Shown here: positions 43,207-52,739 of the stretch, piece after piece | Layout: each line of letters opens with the position of its first letter | How positions within the stretch are numbered: the stretch's first letter is position 1 | Assembly: GCA_011526365.1 (NCBI GenBank) | Contig: WTIO01000025.1 | Span: forward strand, 1-53,615 | DNA length: 53,615 bases | Origin: Flavobacteriales bacterium | GTDB lineage: Bacteria > Bacteroidota > Bacteroidia > Flavobacteriales > Flavobacteriaceae | Reading direction: 5' to 3' | Translations under genes and position numbers: made by a program | The notes under the pieces: model-generated | What the model was told of the DNA's origin: nothing | Seen by the model: only the letters and a program-made list of their open reading frames with translations | Databases searched by the model: none

Positions 43207-45061
43207 TGATTTCAAATGGAACTCCAAGGAGTGGTTTTTCGTATTCACTGGCTAAACTTCCGTTAAGCATACGGTTTTCAAGCCAAGAACGTTGTACTGT
43301 TCTAGTCAAGTATTTTTCAATCATTAAACTGGCAATGGGTGCTGCCCAGCGGGCGCCCCAGCGACCATTTTCAACAAAAACTGCCAAAGCAATTTTTGGG
43401 TCTTCTTTTGGGGCAAAGGCAATAAAAATAGAGTGATCGGTTAATTGTGTCTTTTCTCCATTGAGTTGAATAAAGTTTTCTACCGTACCGGTTTTGCCAC
43501 AAACGTCAATTCCTTTAATGCGTGCAATACGAGCAGTACCGCGTTCCACCACATTAAACATGCCTTCAATCACTGGCTCAAAGTTTTCACGATCTATGGT
43601 AGTCCATTTTTTTTGATACTCAATGGCATCGGGGGTGTTTGAAATACTCCGCACCAAATGTGGAGTAATAAAAAAACCTCTGTTGGCGATGGCTGCTGTA
43701 AAGTTGGCCATTTGAATAGGGGTAGTTAAAATTTCACCCTGTCCAATGGCATTAGAAATTATCGTTGGGGCTTTCCAGCCTTTTTGCCCATATACACGAT
43801 TATAAAAATCAGCATCGGGAATATACCCAGGTTGACCAATGGGAAGATCGTAGCCTAAATAGTTTCCCAAGCCAAAGCTTTTTAAGTGCTTATTCCAACG
43901 TGTAATCCCTTCCTGGGGGGTAGGGTAAGCCTCAATAATTTGGCGGTAAGTATTTGAAAAATAAGTATTGCAGGATTTGTAAATACCGCGTAGTAGATTA
44001 TTTTTCGTGCCAATAGTGCATTTGCACTCCATAAAGGCTCCACGTGCATAAAAATGACCTTTATTACAGGTGACCTTAGCATTGGGGTCAATCACTTTTT
44101 CTTGCAGCGCTATAAGCGCATTTAATGTTTTAAAAGGGGAGCCTGGGGCATATTGGGCTTGAAGACCACGATCAAATAAGGGTTTTGCAATGGTGTCTTG
44201 CACTAAAGTTTTAAAGTTTTTTGAGCGTTCGCGGCCCACTAAAAGTTCGGGTGTGAAGCTAGGGGCAGTAACCAAAGCTAAAAGCTCTCCTGAGTGGGGT
44301 TCAATAGCTACTATACCCCCGCGTTTATTTTTTAGGAGTGCTTCGCCATATTCCTGTAATTCTATATCTATAGTTAGTTGGAGATCTTGGGCTTGTTTCA
44401 CGCTTATGTTTTGGCTGCCCGCCTCAAAATCTCCAATAATTCGATTAAACTTGTCTTTTTGGAAAAAGGCTTTTCCCTTTTCACCCCGGAGGTATTTTTC
44501 GTAATATTTTTCAATGCCTTGCCGCCCAATGAGTTCTCCCATTGCGTAGTAGTTATCCTTTTTTAAATCATTTTGATTCACCTCACTTACATAACCAAAA
44601 AGGTTAGCTGCGGCTTCTGTAAAATAAGCCCGCTGGGATTTTGGCTGTAGAAAAAAGCCAGGATATTTCCAAATTTTTTCTTGTAAGTAAGCGTGTTGTT
44701 GCTTGTTTATTTGCCCAATGATTACAGAAGGAAGTTTGGTAGAATACTTTTTTATTTCCCTAAGCTTGGTCATCAGCTGCCCCTTGGAAATTTCTAAAAG
44801 CGATGTGAGTTCCAAAGTGTCAAATGCTTCAATTTGTTCGGGTATAACCATCAAATCGTAGGCGGGTTGGTTGGCTACCAACAAGTGGCCATTACGGTCA
44901 TACATAAAACCTCGTTCGGGATATAGTGTTCGTGTTACAACGGCATTTCCCATGGAGAGTTTATCATAAACAGTTGAAACTATCTGTAATTGTAACAGGC
45001 GAACAGTAAAAAGAAGAATTACTGCCACTGTAAAGCCTGGTAAAATCAGTTTTTTATTCAT
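43199..45061 (-). CDS. mrdA: Penicillin-binding protein 2
   Basis: The transpeptidase partner of RodA, 620 residues. One N-terminal membrane anchor (about 5-25) is followed by the dimerisation domain (YPERGFMYDRNGHLLVAN, about 48-65). The transpeptidase domain has SPFK with Ser308 as nucleophile and Lys311, then SCN in SCNTYF and KTGT in CGKTGTVEN. It overlaps mreD by 4 bases and rodA by 8, so it is in one translation-coupled unit. Confidence 0.96.
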   Translation of the reverse strand: MNKKLILPGFTVAVILLFTVRLLQLQIVSTVYDKLSMGNAVVTRTLYPERGFMYDRNGHLLVANQPAYDLMVIPEQIEAFDTLELTSLLEISKGQLMTKLREIKKYSTKLPSVIIGQINKQQHAYLQEKIWKYPGFFLQPKSQRAYFTEAAANLFGYVSEVNQNDLKKDNYYAMGELIGRQGIEKYYEKYLRGEKGKAFFQKDKFNRIIGDFEAGSQNISVKQAQDLQLTIDIELQEYGEALLKNKRGGIVAIEPHSGELLALVTAPSFTPELLVGRERSKNFKTLVQDTIAKPLFDRGLQAQYAPGSPFKTLNALIALQEKVIDPNAKVTCNKGHFYARGAFMECKCTIGTKNNLLRGIYKSCNTYFSNTYRQIIEAYPTPQEGITRWNKHLKSFGLGNYLGYDLPIGQPGYIPDADFYNRVYGQKGWKAPTIISNAIGQGEILTTPIQMANFTAAIANRGFFITPHLVRSISNTPDAIEYQKKWTTIDRENFEPVIEGMFNVVERGTARIARIKGIDVCGKTGTVENFIQLNGEKTQLTDHSIFIAFAPKEDPKIALAVFVENGRWGARWAAPIASLMIEKYLTRTVQRSWLENRMLNGSLASEYEKPLLGVPFEINE

Positions 45062-45564
45062 CTATTTTTTTGATAGAGCATTAAAGTTAGCCATAAAATT
45101 AAAAAGGTGAATAGGCCACTTGACAAGGTGTGAATTAAAATGGCAGGTAACGCACTCCAGCTAAAAAAGATTACTGAAAAATAGGTTAGGTGGTGGATAA
45201 TAATTAGCCCAACTAAAAAATTTGTTTGTTGGCCCATTTTGGCACCACTTTCCCAAACCTTGGAGGCGTAGTCTGCATTAACTCCAATAGTAAACTGGTA
45301 AAGTGAAGAACGCACAAAACTAGTAACTAGTAATGCTATGGTGTGTGCCCCATGACTTTGAAGGGTAATATCTAAAAATAATCCACTAAAAAATGCAATA
45401 AACAGTAATGTTGTTAGGCTACCATCTAATCGGAAGAGGAGTAACAAAAAAATATAGGGGTAAGGATTAATTAAGCCAAAAAAATTGATATTGCTGAAAA
45501 TCACAAACTGGAGAAGTATCAACCCAGTTATTTGAAATCCCAACTTTACAATATCCTGTAGCAT
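45058..45564 (-). CDS. mreD: Rod shape-determining protein MreD
   Basis: A 168-residue inner-membrane protein with five or six helices, the usual MreD size and topology (for example LLLLFRLDGSLTTLLFIAFF). It lies between mreC (4 bases away) and mrdA (4-base overlap), which fixes the identity as much as the sequence does. It links MreC to the membrane part of the elongasome. Confidence 0.9.
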   Translation of the reverse strand: MLQDIVKLGFQITGLILLQFVIFSNINFFGLINPYPYIFLLLLFRLDGSLTTLLFIAFFSGLFLDITLQSHGAHTIALLVTSFVRSSLYQFTIGVNADYASKVWESGAKMGQQTNFLVGLIIIHHLTYFSVIFFSWSALPAILIHTLSSGLFTFLILWLTLMLYQKNR

Positions 45565-45568
45565 CTTC

Positions 45569-46366
45569 TTAGTTTAATGATTCAATTTCTACCTTGTTAG
45601 GGTTTTTGATGAGGTAAACATTACCCGTTGTTGTAAAATTATGGAAGAGTTGGACGTCTATTTCATAGTAGCGCTTGGAAGGCAAAATAGAAAAATTGAA
45701 AACTTTTCCAATAGGAATATTTTCTGGAAAGTAATTGGACATCCCACCTGTAACTATTGTATCTCCTATAGAAATACTATTTATGGTAGCAATATCGGTA
45801 AGTTTCATCATATTGGGTTTGTCCCCTGGCCAAAATAAGGATCCAAAAGCATTGGTATTTTTTAATTTGGCATTTATCCGAAGGTCTTTATGTAAGAGCG
45901 ATAAGCCACTAGAATAGTGGGTTACTGCAGTTTTGGTTACCCCTACAATTCCTTCTGAACTCATAATACCCATTTCAGGAGTAACACCGTCTTCTGCCCC
46001 TTTGTTGAGCACCAACATATTTCGCGCTTGATTGAAACTGGCTTTAATTACTCGTGCTTGAAGTACTTGAAAATTTAATTTTTCTACGGGTTCTTGCTGT
46101 GGCTGACGCAGTTGAAGGAGTTGTTGTTGAAGTAGCGTATTTTCTTGGGTTAATTTTAAATTATCTTTTTGCAGGGAAAAGTAATCTTTCACATTTGTTT
46201 GTGCTTGAAAAATGTTCCCTGAAAACCAAAGCTCAATTTGGCTTAGTTGTGTTTGATGGTAATCACTTTTGTTATTGAGTAAAATAAAACTAATCGATAG
46301 TAGGGCAGCAAAAATCAAGGCATTTCTATAACGAAGTATTGCATTGATTAGTTGTTGCATAAACAA
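45569..46366 (-). CDS. mreC: Rod shape-determining protein MreC
   Basis: A 265-residue bitopic protein: an N-terminal helix (about 15-30), a coiled coil (about 65-95, LKLTQENTLLQQQLLQLRQP) and a periplasmic beta domain with LVLNKGAEDGVTPEMGI, GIVGVTK and IVTGGMSNYFPENIPIGKV. An alternative ATG two codons in (MQQLIN) is equally plausible. It is 4 bases downstream of mreB and links cytoplasmic MreB filaments to PBP2. Confidence 0.95.
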   Translation of the reverse strand: MFMQQLINAILRYRNALIFAALLSISFILLNNKSDYHQTQLSQIELWFSGNIFQAQTNVKDYFSLQKDNLKLTQENTLLQQQLLQLRQPQQEPVEKLNFQVLQARVIKASFNQARNMLVLNKGAEDGVTPEMGIMSSEGIVGVTKTAVTHYSSGLSLLHKDLRINAKLKNTNAFGSLFWPGDKPNMMKLTDIATINSISIGDTIVTGGMSNYFPENIPIGKVFNFSILPSKRYYEIDVQLFHNFTTTGNVYLIKNPNKVEIESLN

Positions 46367-46370
46367 GTAC

Positions 46371-47390
46371 TTACTTGATCAATACTGTTTTAAAGCGATC
46401 AATGTTTTTTAGTGCAATACCAGTTCCACGAACAACAGCTTGAAGAGGGTCTTCGGAAATATACACGGGTAAATCTGTTCTTCTGGACAAACGCTTATCC
46501 AAACCACGTAATAGTGCGCCACCTCCTGCCAAATAAATACCAGTATTGTAAATATCAGCAGCTAATTCTGGTGGAGTTTGTGATAAAGCTTCCATGATGG
46601 CATCCTCAATACGAATGACAGATTTATCTAGAGCTTTTGCAATTTCAACATGTGAAATTATAGCTTGCTTAGGCTTTCCAGTGAGCAAGTCACGGCCCTG
46701 AACAGACATTTCTTCTGGTGCATCCTCAAGGTCTTCAATTACAGCACCCACAAGAATTTTTATTTTTTCTGCGGTACGGTCTCCAACGTACAGATTGTGT
46801 TTGCTACGCATGTAATTGATGATGTCGTTACTAAAAACATCACCTGCAATTTTTACGGATTTGTCACACACAATTCCCGATAATGCGATTACCGCAATTT
46901 CTGTGGTTCCTCCTCCGATATCAACAATCATGTTTCCTTTGGGTTGCATGATATCAATTCCAATTCCAATAGCTGCGGCCATGGGTTCGTGAATTAGGTA
47001 CACTTCTTTTCCGTTCACCCGTTCAGCAGATTCTTTTACCGCACGCATTTCTACTTCTGTAATACCCGAGGGGATGCAAATAACCATCCGTAGGGAAGGA
47101 GTAAAAAAGCGTTTTTTTAGTGAGGGGATGCTTTTTATAAGCTTATTAATCATTTGCTCCGATGCGTTAAAGTCAGCGATAACACCGTCTTTAAGCGGGC
47201 GAATAGTTCGGATGTTTTCATGGGTTTTCCCCTGCATCATACTGGCTTCCTCGCCTATGGCAATAATTTTATTGTTGGTGCGGTCCATAGCAACGATGGA
47301 AGGACTGTTGACCACCACTTTATCATTGTGGATGATTAGGGTGTTTGCAGTCCCTAAGTCAATAGCAATTTCCTCTGTAAATAAGCCCAT
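46371..47390 (-). CDS. mreB: Actin-like cell-shape protein MreB
   Basis: A 339-residue actin homologue that guides lateral wall synthesis. Nucleotide-binding motifs: IDLGTANTLI (phosphate 1), IVDIGGGTTEIAVIAL (phosphate 2) and LAGGGALLRGLDKRL (adenosine). SPSIVAMD and the HEPMAAAIG loop are typical. It lies 33 bases after purH and heads mreB-mreC-mreD-mrdA-rodA. Confidence 0.97.
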   Translation of the reverse strand: MGLFTEEIAIDLGTANTLIIHNDKVVVNSPSIVAMDRTNNKIIAIGEEASMMQGKTHENIRTIRPLKDGVIADFNASEQMINKLIKSIPSLKKRFFTPSLRMVICIPSGITEVEMRAVKESAERVNGKEVYLIHEPMAAAIGIGIDIMQPKGNMIVDIGGGTTEIAVIALSGIVCDKSVKIAGDVFSNDIINYMRSKHNLYVGDRTAEKIKILVGAVIEDLEDAPEEMSVQGRDLLTGKPKQAIISHVEIAKALDKSVIRIEDAIMEALSQTPPELAADIYNTGIYLAGGGALLRGLDKRLSRRTDLPVYISEDPLQAVVRGTGIALKNIDRFKTVLIK

Positions 47391-47423
47391 AGAATCTTAA
47401 CGTTAGTGCCTTAAATTTAATCA

Positions 47424-48941
47424 TTAATGTTTAAAGTGACGTATTCCAGTGACAACCATTTTCATTTTATTTTCGTCACAATAATCAATGGAGTCCTGAT
47501 CTTTAATGCTGCCTCCAGGTTGAATAACGGCATTTACTCCAGCTTGGTAGGCGATAGCAACACAGTCGGGGAAAGGAAAAAACGCATCACTGGCCATTAC
47601 AGCTCCTTGTAAATCGAACTTAAATTTTTTGGCTTTGTCTATGGCTTGCTGTAAGGCATCTACACGTGACGTTTGTCCAGTACCGGAGGCAAGTAATTGT
47701 TTGTTCTTTGCAAGCACAATGGTATTTGACTTGGTGTGCTTACAGATTTTAGAAGCAAACAACAGGTCGTCTATTTCAGTGGTGCTAGGAGCTAATTGTG
47801 TAACAGTTTTAAGGTTCTCCGCCTGATCTGTTATGCTGTCCTTATCTTGAACGAGTACGCCGTTTAAACAACTTCTTAAATTTGAGCTTGGCAGTGGGAG
47901 ATTGTTCTGTTTTAGAAGTATTCTGTTTTTCTTTTGTTGTAATATTTCAAGTGCTTCTGGGCTAAATTCAGGCGCTATTACGACCTCACAAAATAGTTCG
48001 TGTATTGCTTTTGCGGTTGCAGCATCTAAAGTGGTATTTGCAATTAATACCCCACCAAAGGCTGAAATGGGATCTCCTGCTAGGGCATCGGTGTAGGCTG
48101 CATCAAGTGTTTCCCGGGTTGCCAGTCCACATGTATTGTTGTGTTTTAAAATGGCAAAAGTGGGTGCTTCGTTTTTAAATTCAAGCATCAACTGCACTGC
48201 GGCATCAACATCCAACAAATTGTTATAGGACAAGGCTTTTCCGTGGAGTTGTTCTAGTAGATCTTCTAATGGGCCAAAAAACTCCCCTTTTTGATGAGGG
48301 TTTTCCCCATAACGAAGTGTTTTGGGGGTATCCAAACTAAGCTTTAGATAGCCTTCTTCATTATTGAAGTAATTAAAAATTGAAGTATCATAATTGGAAG
48401 AAACGTGAAATGCTTTAGCTGCAAATTGTTGGCGTTGTGAAAGTGTAGTGGCACCCTCTTGTTGGTCTAATAGTTCTACTAGGGGGTTGTAATCTTCCCA
48501 GTGGGCGACACAAACTACATCTTTGAAGTTTTTTGCTGCAGCACGTATTAGCGCAATGCCTCCAATATCAATTTTCTCAATGATCTCTTCTTGAGTACCT
48601 CCAGCAGCCACGGTAGCTTCAAAGGGATAGAGGTCCACAATAACCAAGTCCAATTGAGGAATTTCGTAATTGGCAATCTCTTTTTGATCGTTGGTGTTTT
48701 CTTTTCGATTTAAAATGCCTCCAAAAACTTTAGGATGTAGCGTTTTTACTCGTCCTCCCAAAATGGAAGGGTAGCCTGTAAGGTCCTCTACCGCAGTAAC
48801 AGGAACTCCCATGTCGCGAATAAATTTTTCGGTGCCTCCGGTGGAATACAAATGTACCCCTTGACGGTGAAGTGTTTCAACGACGGGTGCGAGGCCCTGT
48901 TTGTCAAAAACAGAAATAAGAGCAGAAGTTATTTTTTGCAT
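47424..48941 (-). CDS. purH: Bifunctional AICAR transformylase / IMP cyclohydrolase
   Basis: Carries out the last two steps of IMP synthesis. The N-terminal MGS-like cyclohydrolase domain (about 1-150) has LISVFDKQGLAPVVETL, LYSTGGTEKF and GGRVKTLHPKVFGG. The C-terminal transformylase domain (about 150-505) contains KHNNTCGLATRE, with the catalytic Lys-His pair, and SDAFFPFPDCV. The length of 505 residues is normal. It lies 1 base after the GAF gene and 33 bases before mreB, so purine synthesis and the cell-shape genes probably share a transcript. Confidence 0.97.
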   Translation of the reverse strand: MQKITSALISVFDKQGLAPVVETLHRQGVHLYSTGGTEKFIRDMGVPVTAVEDLTGYPSILGGRVKTLHPKVFGGILNRKENTNDQKEIANYEIPQLDLVIVDLYPFEATVAAGGTQEEIIEKIDIGGIALIRAAAKNFKDVVCVAHWEDYNPLVELLDQQEGATTLSQRQQFAAKAFHVSSNYDTSIFNYFNNEEGYLKLSLDTPKTLRYGENPHQKGEFFGPLEDLLEQLHGKALSYNNLLDVDAAVQLMLEFKNEAPTFAILKHNNTCGLATRETLDAAYTDALAGDPISAFGGVLIANTTLDAATAKAIHELFCEVVIAPEFSPEALEILQQKKNRILLKQNNLPLPSSNLRSCLNGVLVQDKDSITDQAENLKTVTQLAPSTTEIDDLLFASKICKHTKSNTIVLAKNKQLLASGTGQTSRVDALQQAIDKAKKFKFDLQGAVMASDAFFPFPDCVAIAYQAGVNAVIQPGGSIKDQDSIDYCDENKMKMVVTGIRHFKH

Positions 48942-48942
48942 A

Positions 48943-49425
48943 CTAGTTGAGATAATCGGTGGGTATAATAGTGGCTACTTGGGCATTAATAGTTTCAAGG
49001 AGTTGTTCGTCTGCAGGGGTAAAGGGATCAATTGTATTAGAATCAATATCAATTTGCCCGATATTTTTTCCCTCCATAAAAAGGGGAATAACAATTTCAG
49101 ATTTTACATGCACACTGCAGGCCAGGTAGTTGTCCTGGGCATTCACGTCGGGAACCACAAAATTTTCGTTTGAAATTGCAACCTGACCACAAATCCCCTT
49201 GCCAAAGGGAATCACCTGATGTTCTACAGGCGGGCCGTCAAAGGCAGTGAGGTGAAGGGTTTGCGTTTCAAAATTGGCAAAATAGTAGCCTACCCAATTG
49301 TAATAGGGGATATTTTTTCGCAGCACAGCGCACACTGCAGAAAGTGTTGTTTTCCAGTCGGTTACATTTTCTACTAGGGCGGCGGTTTCCTGTAAAATTT
49401 CCTCGTGCTTGGTGCTAATTGTCAT
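48943..49425 (-). CDS. GAF-domain protein, free methionine-R-sulfoxide reductase-like
   Basis: A 160-residue single GAF domain that matches the fRMsr family (reduces free methionine-R-sulfoxide). Seen: WVGYYFANFETQTLHL, IPFGKGICGQVA, DNYLACSVHVKSEIVIP and IGQIDIDSNT. The cysteines of the GKGxCG and ACx...SEIV motifs are present. The third cysteine, expected ten residues before GICG (E. coli Cys84 in the CTRIPFGKG-type sequence), is His here (EHQVIPFGKG). The Cys84-Cys118 disulfide of the E. coli cycle therefore cannot form. Activity may use another reductant or be lost. It is first in the transcript leading to purH and the mre genes. Confidence 0.85.
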   Translation of the reverse strand: MTISTKHEEILQETAALVENVTDWKTTLSAVCAVLRKNIPYYNWVGYYFANFETQTLHLTAFDGPPVEHQVIPFGKGICGQVAISNENFVVPDVNAQDNYLACSVHVKSEIVIPLFMEGKNIGQIDIDSNTIDPFTPADEQLLETINAQVATIIPTDYLN

Positions 49426-49430
49426 GAAAC

Positions 49431-49459
49431 CAAAAGTATAAAATTGCTTGTTTTTCTAA
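49431..49459 (-). promoter_or_regulatory. Promoter candidate for the GAF-purH-mre transcript
   Basis: On the minus strand TACTTTTG (49431-49438) matches TAnnTTTG. TTAG, one mismatch from TTTG, lies 17 bases upstream (49456-49459). Only 5 bases separate the -7 element from the ATG at 49425, so the transcript would be nearly leaderless. Confidence 0.42.
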
Positions 49460-49506
49460 GTGCATTTATTTTTTTAATTTCAACATAGCTTTAAACACCT
49501 TGCCCT

Positions 49507-50220
49507 ATGCATACACAAGAATTTACAGTAACTGGAATGACCTGCAACAATTGCCGTTTGGGTGTTCTAGAAAAACTTTCCAACCTCCCCGAGGTTGCTG
49601 CTGCCGAGGTAGATTTGGCTAGCGGTAAAACCCAACTTGAGGTACATCAAAAGGTAACAGCAGCCTATTTGAGTGCGCAGCTGGGCGACAAATACACTGT
49701 AGACTCTAGTTTGCAGCCCTTTTCAATGTCTACTGAAGCCCCGTCAAAACTGCAACAGTTGTTTCCGTTGTTTCTTATTTTTGGATATCTTATTGCGGGA
49801 GTTATTTACCTCAATTATCCCAGTTTTAAACTCCAGGCTATTGCCCACGATTTTATGGGGCTATTTTTTATTGTTTTTAGCTTTTTTAAATTTTTTGACT
49901 ACAAAGGGTTTCCTGCCTCCTTTGCGCGCTATGATCCCATTGCAAAAAAGAGTATCACTTACGCCAAAGTGTATCCCTTTATTGAGCTAGGTTTAGGGGT
50001 GGCGTTTTTGCTACGCTGGCAATTGCAGCTTGCCATTGGCCTTACATTTGTTTTGTTATTGAGCACCACTATTGGTGTCCTTAAGGCTTTAATTTATAAA
50101 CGCACCATTGACTGTGCCTGCTTAGGGACGGCGCTAAAACTTCCTATGACAGAGGCTACACTTATTGAAAACCTTATTATGTTAGCGATGTGTGTCATTG
50201 GTTTTTTTACAATGGCTTAG
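49507..50220 (+). CDS. HMA metal-binding domain fused to a MauE/DoxX-like membrane domain
   Basis: A 237-residue protein. Residues 1-70 form a heavy-metal-associated domain with GMTCNNCRLG (Cys13, Cys16), which binds copper or similar soft metals. Residues about 85-237 have four or so membrane helices of the MauE/DoxX type, with TIDCACLGTALKLP (CxC) on the loop before the last helix. This suggests a membrane redox or metal-handling protein, perhaps moving metal or electrons to exported thiols. It is a single gene, divergent from the GAF gene and convergent with the DUF2141 gene (4-base overlap). Confidence 0.86.
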   Translation: MHTQEFTVTGMTCNNCRLGVLEKLSNLPEVAAAEVDLASGKTQLEVHQKVTAAYLSAQLGDKYTVDSSLQPFSMSTEAPSKLQQLFPLFLIFGYLIAGVIYLNYPSFKLQAIAHDFMGLFFIVFSFFKFFDYKGFPASFARYDPIAKKSITYAKVYPFIELGLGVAFLLRWQLQLAIGLTFVLLLSTTIGVLKALIYKRTIDCACLGTALKLPMTEATLIENLIMLAMCVIGFFTMA

Positions 50221-50636
50221 CGCAATCGGATAGCAATAGTTTTATTTTCGGTGAAGGCAATGCTACACTGCTCAAAATTGGGAGGGCCAAAAGCGCCCAT
50301 TGCGTTGTTTGAAAATCCATAGGGTTCTTTAGGAATTCCAAACAATGATACATCTAATTGACCGTTGTTATTGACATCGTGAAATACCTTTAAGGCATAG
50401 TTCCCTGTGGGTAAGGTTTCAAATCGGATGGGTTCCATGTTTTTAGTTACTTGTAACTTTTTAAAGCGATAGAAGTTGTCATTTTTAAAGTCTTCCTCTG
50501 AATTAAACAAAGTAATGTAAAGCGTTCCTTTTGTCCGCTCCAGATTTTCAATGTTTACTTCTAATTGGTAGGGCGATGAAAAGAGGGATAGTCCTCCTAT
50601 GACAAGTCCCTTGATGAAAAGAATAAATTGCTGCAT
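50217..50636 (-). CDS. DUF2141-domain exported protein
   Basis: A 139-residue protein with an N-terminal signal sequence (about 1-23). The DUF2141 beta-sandwich shows VNIENLERTKGTLYITLFNS, LPTGNYALKVFHDVNNNG, LDVSLFGIPKEPYGFSNN and GPPNFEQCSIAF, a very clear family match. The role of the family is unknown. It follows the groEL terminator, so it has its own transcription start, and overlaps the end of the HMA gene by 4 bases. Confidence 0.9.
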   Translation of the reverse strand: MQQFILFIKGLVIGGLSLFSSPYQLEVNIENLERTKGTLYITLFNSEEDFKNDNFYRFKKLQVTKNMEPIRFETLPTGNYALKVFHDVNNNGQLDVSLFGIPKEPYGFSNNAMGAFGPPNFEQCSIAFTENKTIAIRLR

Positions 50637-50648
50637 GCTTTAAAATAA

Positions 50649-50675
50649 AAAAAACCCGCGAAAAGCGGGTTTTTT
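50649..50675. terminator. Bidirectional terminator downstream of groEL
   Basis: An 11-bp stem (AAAAAACCCGC / GCGGGTTTTTT) with a GAAAA loop. On the minus strand it gives a U-run after groEL. It lies 22 bases past the groEL stop and just ahead of the DUF2141 gene. Confidence 0.9.
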
Positions 50676-50697
50676 GTAACCAATTAAATGGTATTGC

Positions 50698-52329
50698 TTA
50701 CATCATGCCGGGCATGCCGCCACCCATTGGAGGGGCAGCTGCAGGCGCTTCTTCTTTGATGTCCACTAAAGCACATTCTGTAGTAAGAATCATCCCAGCT
50801 ACAGAAGCAGCGTTTTCAAGTGCCACACGGGTCACTTTCTTAGGATCAATGATTCCTGCTTTTAGCATGTCTACATAAGCACCGTCTTTTGCGTTATAAC
50901 CGAAGCTATCATCGCCCTCAAGTACTTTTGAAACCACTACAGAGCCTTCGCCACCAGAGTTTGCAACTATGGTGCGCAGGGGGGCTTCCACTGCACTTTG
51001 GATAATTTGAATTCCTGTGCCTTCGTCGGCAGTTGCTGCCTTTACTTTGGCCAAACCTTTTTTGGCATTGAGCAAGGCTACTCCACCACCGGCAACAATA
51101 CCTTCTTCAATAGCGGCACGCGTTGCGTGTAAGGCGTCGTCCACACGATCTTTCTTTTCTTTCATTTCAACTTCTGAAGGCGCACCTACATAAAGTACCG
51201 CTACACCACCAGAAAGCTTCGCCAAACGCTCTTGAAGTTTCTCTTTGTCGTAATCGGAAGTAGAGGCTTCAATTTGTGCTTTAATTTGACTTACACGTGC
51301 TTTGATGTCCTCTGAATTTCCATTACCATTTACAACAGTTGTATTGTCTTTGTCGATACTTACCTTTTCTGCAGTTCCTAGCATGTCTAGAGTAACGTTT
51401 TCAAGGCTTAGTCCGCGCTCTTCAGAAATTACACTCCCACCGGTTAGGATGGCAATGTCTTCTAGCATGGCCTTTCTGCGGTCTCCAAATCCAGGAGCTT
51501 TTACTGCTGCGATCTTTAATGATCCACGGAGTTTGTTCACTACAAGAGTGGCAAGTGCTTCTCCATCGATATCTTCAGCAATAATCAGCAAGGGTTTTCC
51601 AGACTGAGCTACGGGCTCTAAGACAGGTAGCAAGTCTTTCATTACAGAAATTTTCTTGTCGTAAAGCAAAATGTAGGGTGCTTCTAATTCTGTTTGCATT
51701 TTTTCAGAATCGGTAACGAAGTAAGGAGAAATATATCCGCGATCGAACTGCATTCCTTCTACCACGTCTACATAGGTATCTGTTCCTTTGGCTTCTTCTA
51801 CAGTGATTACCCCTTCTTTTCCTACTTTTTCAAAGGCTTCAGTAATAAGCGCTCCAATAGTTTCGTCGTTGTTTGCTGAAATACTAGCCACTTGAGAAAT
51901 CTTTTCTGAAGAACTACCAATCTCAACGGCTTGTTTCCCTAGTGCAGCAACAATAGACTCTACAGCTTTATCAATACCGCGTTTTAGGTCCAGTGGGTTG
52001 GCACCAGCAGCAACATTTTTGAGGCCTTCTTTTACAATAGCTTGAGCTAAAATGGTCGCAGTAGTAGTTCCGTCTCCAGCGAGATCGTTGGTTTTAGAAG
52101 CCACTTCCTTTACCATCTGAGCGCCCATGTTTTCTAGTGCGTCTTCCAGTTCAATTTCTTTGGCCACAGTAACCCCGTCTTTAGTGACTTGAGGAGCACC
52201 GAAGGCTTTTCCAATAATTACATTTCTTCCCTTAGGTCCAAGGGTAACTTTAACGGCGTTCGCTAGTGCGTCTACCCCGCGTTTTATTCCGTCTCTTGCT
52301 TCGAGATCAAATTCTATTTTTTTTGCCAT
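50698..52329 (-). CDS. groL: Chaperonin GroEL
   Basis: The 60-kDa chaperonin, 543 residues, forming the double-ring folding chamber. Signature parts are [19 protein letters not shown], the ATP-site [13 protein letters not shown] near residues 85-97, [16 protein letters not shown] in slightly altered form ([16 protein letters not shown]), and the flexible GGM-rich C-terminus ([11 protein letters not shown]). It lies 17 bases after groES. Confidence 0.99.
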   Translation of the reverse strand: MAKKIEFDLEARDGIKRGVDALANAVKVTLGPKGRNVIIGKAFGAPQVTKDGVTVAKEIELEDALENMGAQMVKEVASKTNDLAGDGTTTATILAQAIVKEGLKNVAAGANPLDLKRGIDKAVESIVAALGKQAVEIGSSSEKISQVASISANNDETIGALITEAFEKVGKEGVITVEEAKGTDTYVDVVEGMQFDRGYISPYFVTDSEKMQTELEAPYILLYDKKISVMKDLLPVLEPVAQSGKPLLIIAEDIDGEALATLVVNKLRGSLKIAAVKAPGFGDRRKAMLEDIAILTGGSVISEERGLSLENVTLDMLGTAEKVSIDKDNTTVVNGNGNSEDIKARVSQIKAQIEASTSDYDKEKLQERLAKLSGGVAVLYVGAPSEVEMKEKKDRVDDALHATRAAIEEGIVAGGGVALLNAKKGLAKVKAATADEGTGIQIIQSAVEAPLRTIVANSGGEGSVVVSKVLEGDDSFGYNAKDGAYVDMLKAGIIDPKKVTRVALENAASVAGMILTTECALVDIKEEAPAAAPPMGGGMPGMM

Positions 52330-52346
52330 TAGTCGTTGATTTTATG

Positions 52347-52625
52347 TTATACAATTGCTAAAAGGTCACTTTCTCTCATAATGAGGTAGTCCTCACCTTC
52401 GTGCTGTAGCTCTGTTCCAGAATATTTTCCATATAGCACTTGATCCCCTACTTTAACAGTAACGGGCTGGTCTTTAGTGCCAGGACCTACAGCTACAACA
52501 GTTCCTTTTTGTGGTTTTTCTTTTGCAGTGTCAGGAATAATAATTCCCGAAGATGTCGTGGTTTCTGCAGCAGCGGGTGCAACAAGAACACGATCCGCTA
52601 AAGGTTGGATTGATAGTTTACTCAT
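52347..52625 (-). CDS. groES: Co-chaperonin GroES
   Basis: The lid of the GroEL chamber, 92 residues with start [15 protein letters not shown]. The start at 52625 is preferred over 52655, because ten extra residues would precede the conserved start and the -7 element would fall inside the gene. The mobile loop is [17 protein letters not shown] and the end is [16 protein letters not shown]. Confidence 0.97.
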   Translation of the reverse strand: MSKLSIQPLADRVLVAPAAAETTTSSGIIIPDTAKEKPQKGTVVAVGPGTKDQPVTVKVGDQVLYGKYSGTELQHEGEDYLIMRESDLLAIV

Positions 52626-52654
52626 GGATATAAATTTTTGTTGGATCAAATTCA

Positions 52655-52687
52655 CAAATTATGCCAAGCCAATTTTTGCTGCCAAAA
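52655..52687 (-). promoter_or_regulatory. Probable groESL promoter
   Basis: On the minus strand TTTTGG (52682-52687) is followed 20 bases later by TAATTTG (52655-52661). This is one base short of TAnnTTTG, or one mismatch if aligned as ATAATTTG. It ends 29 bases before the groES ATG. No CIRCE inverted repeat is seen, so HrcA control is not indicated. Confidence 0.55.
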
Positions 52688-52739
52688 TTTTTATATCAGT
52701 AAATTACACTGACAAACTGACACAAAATTGTGGGAGGAT

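Noticed and set aside
52662-52687. Sigma-54-like TTGGCA...TTGGC upstream of groES
   Set aside because: The GG to GC spacing is 12 instead of 10 bases, and a TTTG/TAATTTG promoter explains the region better.
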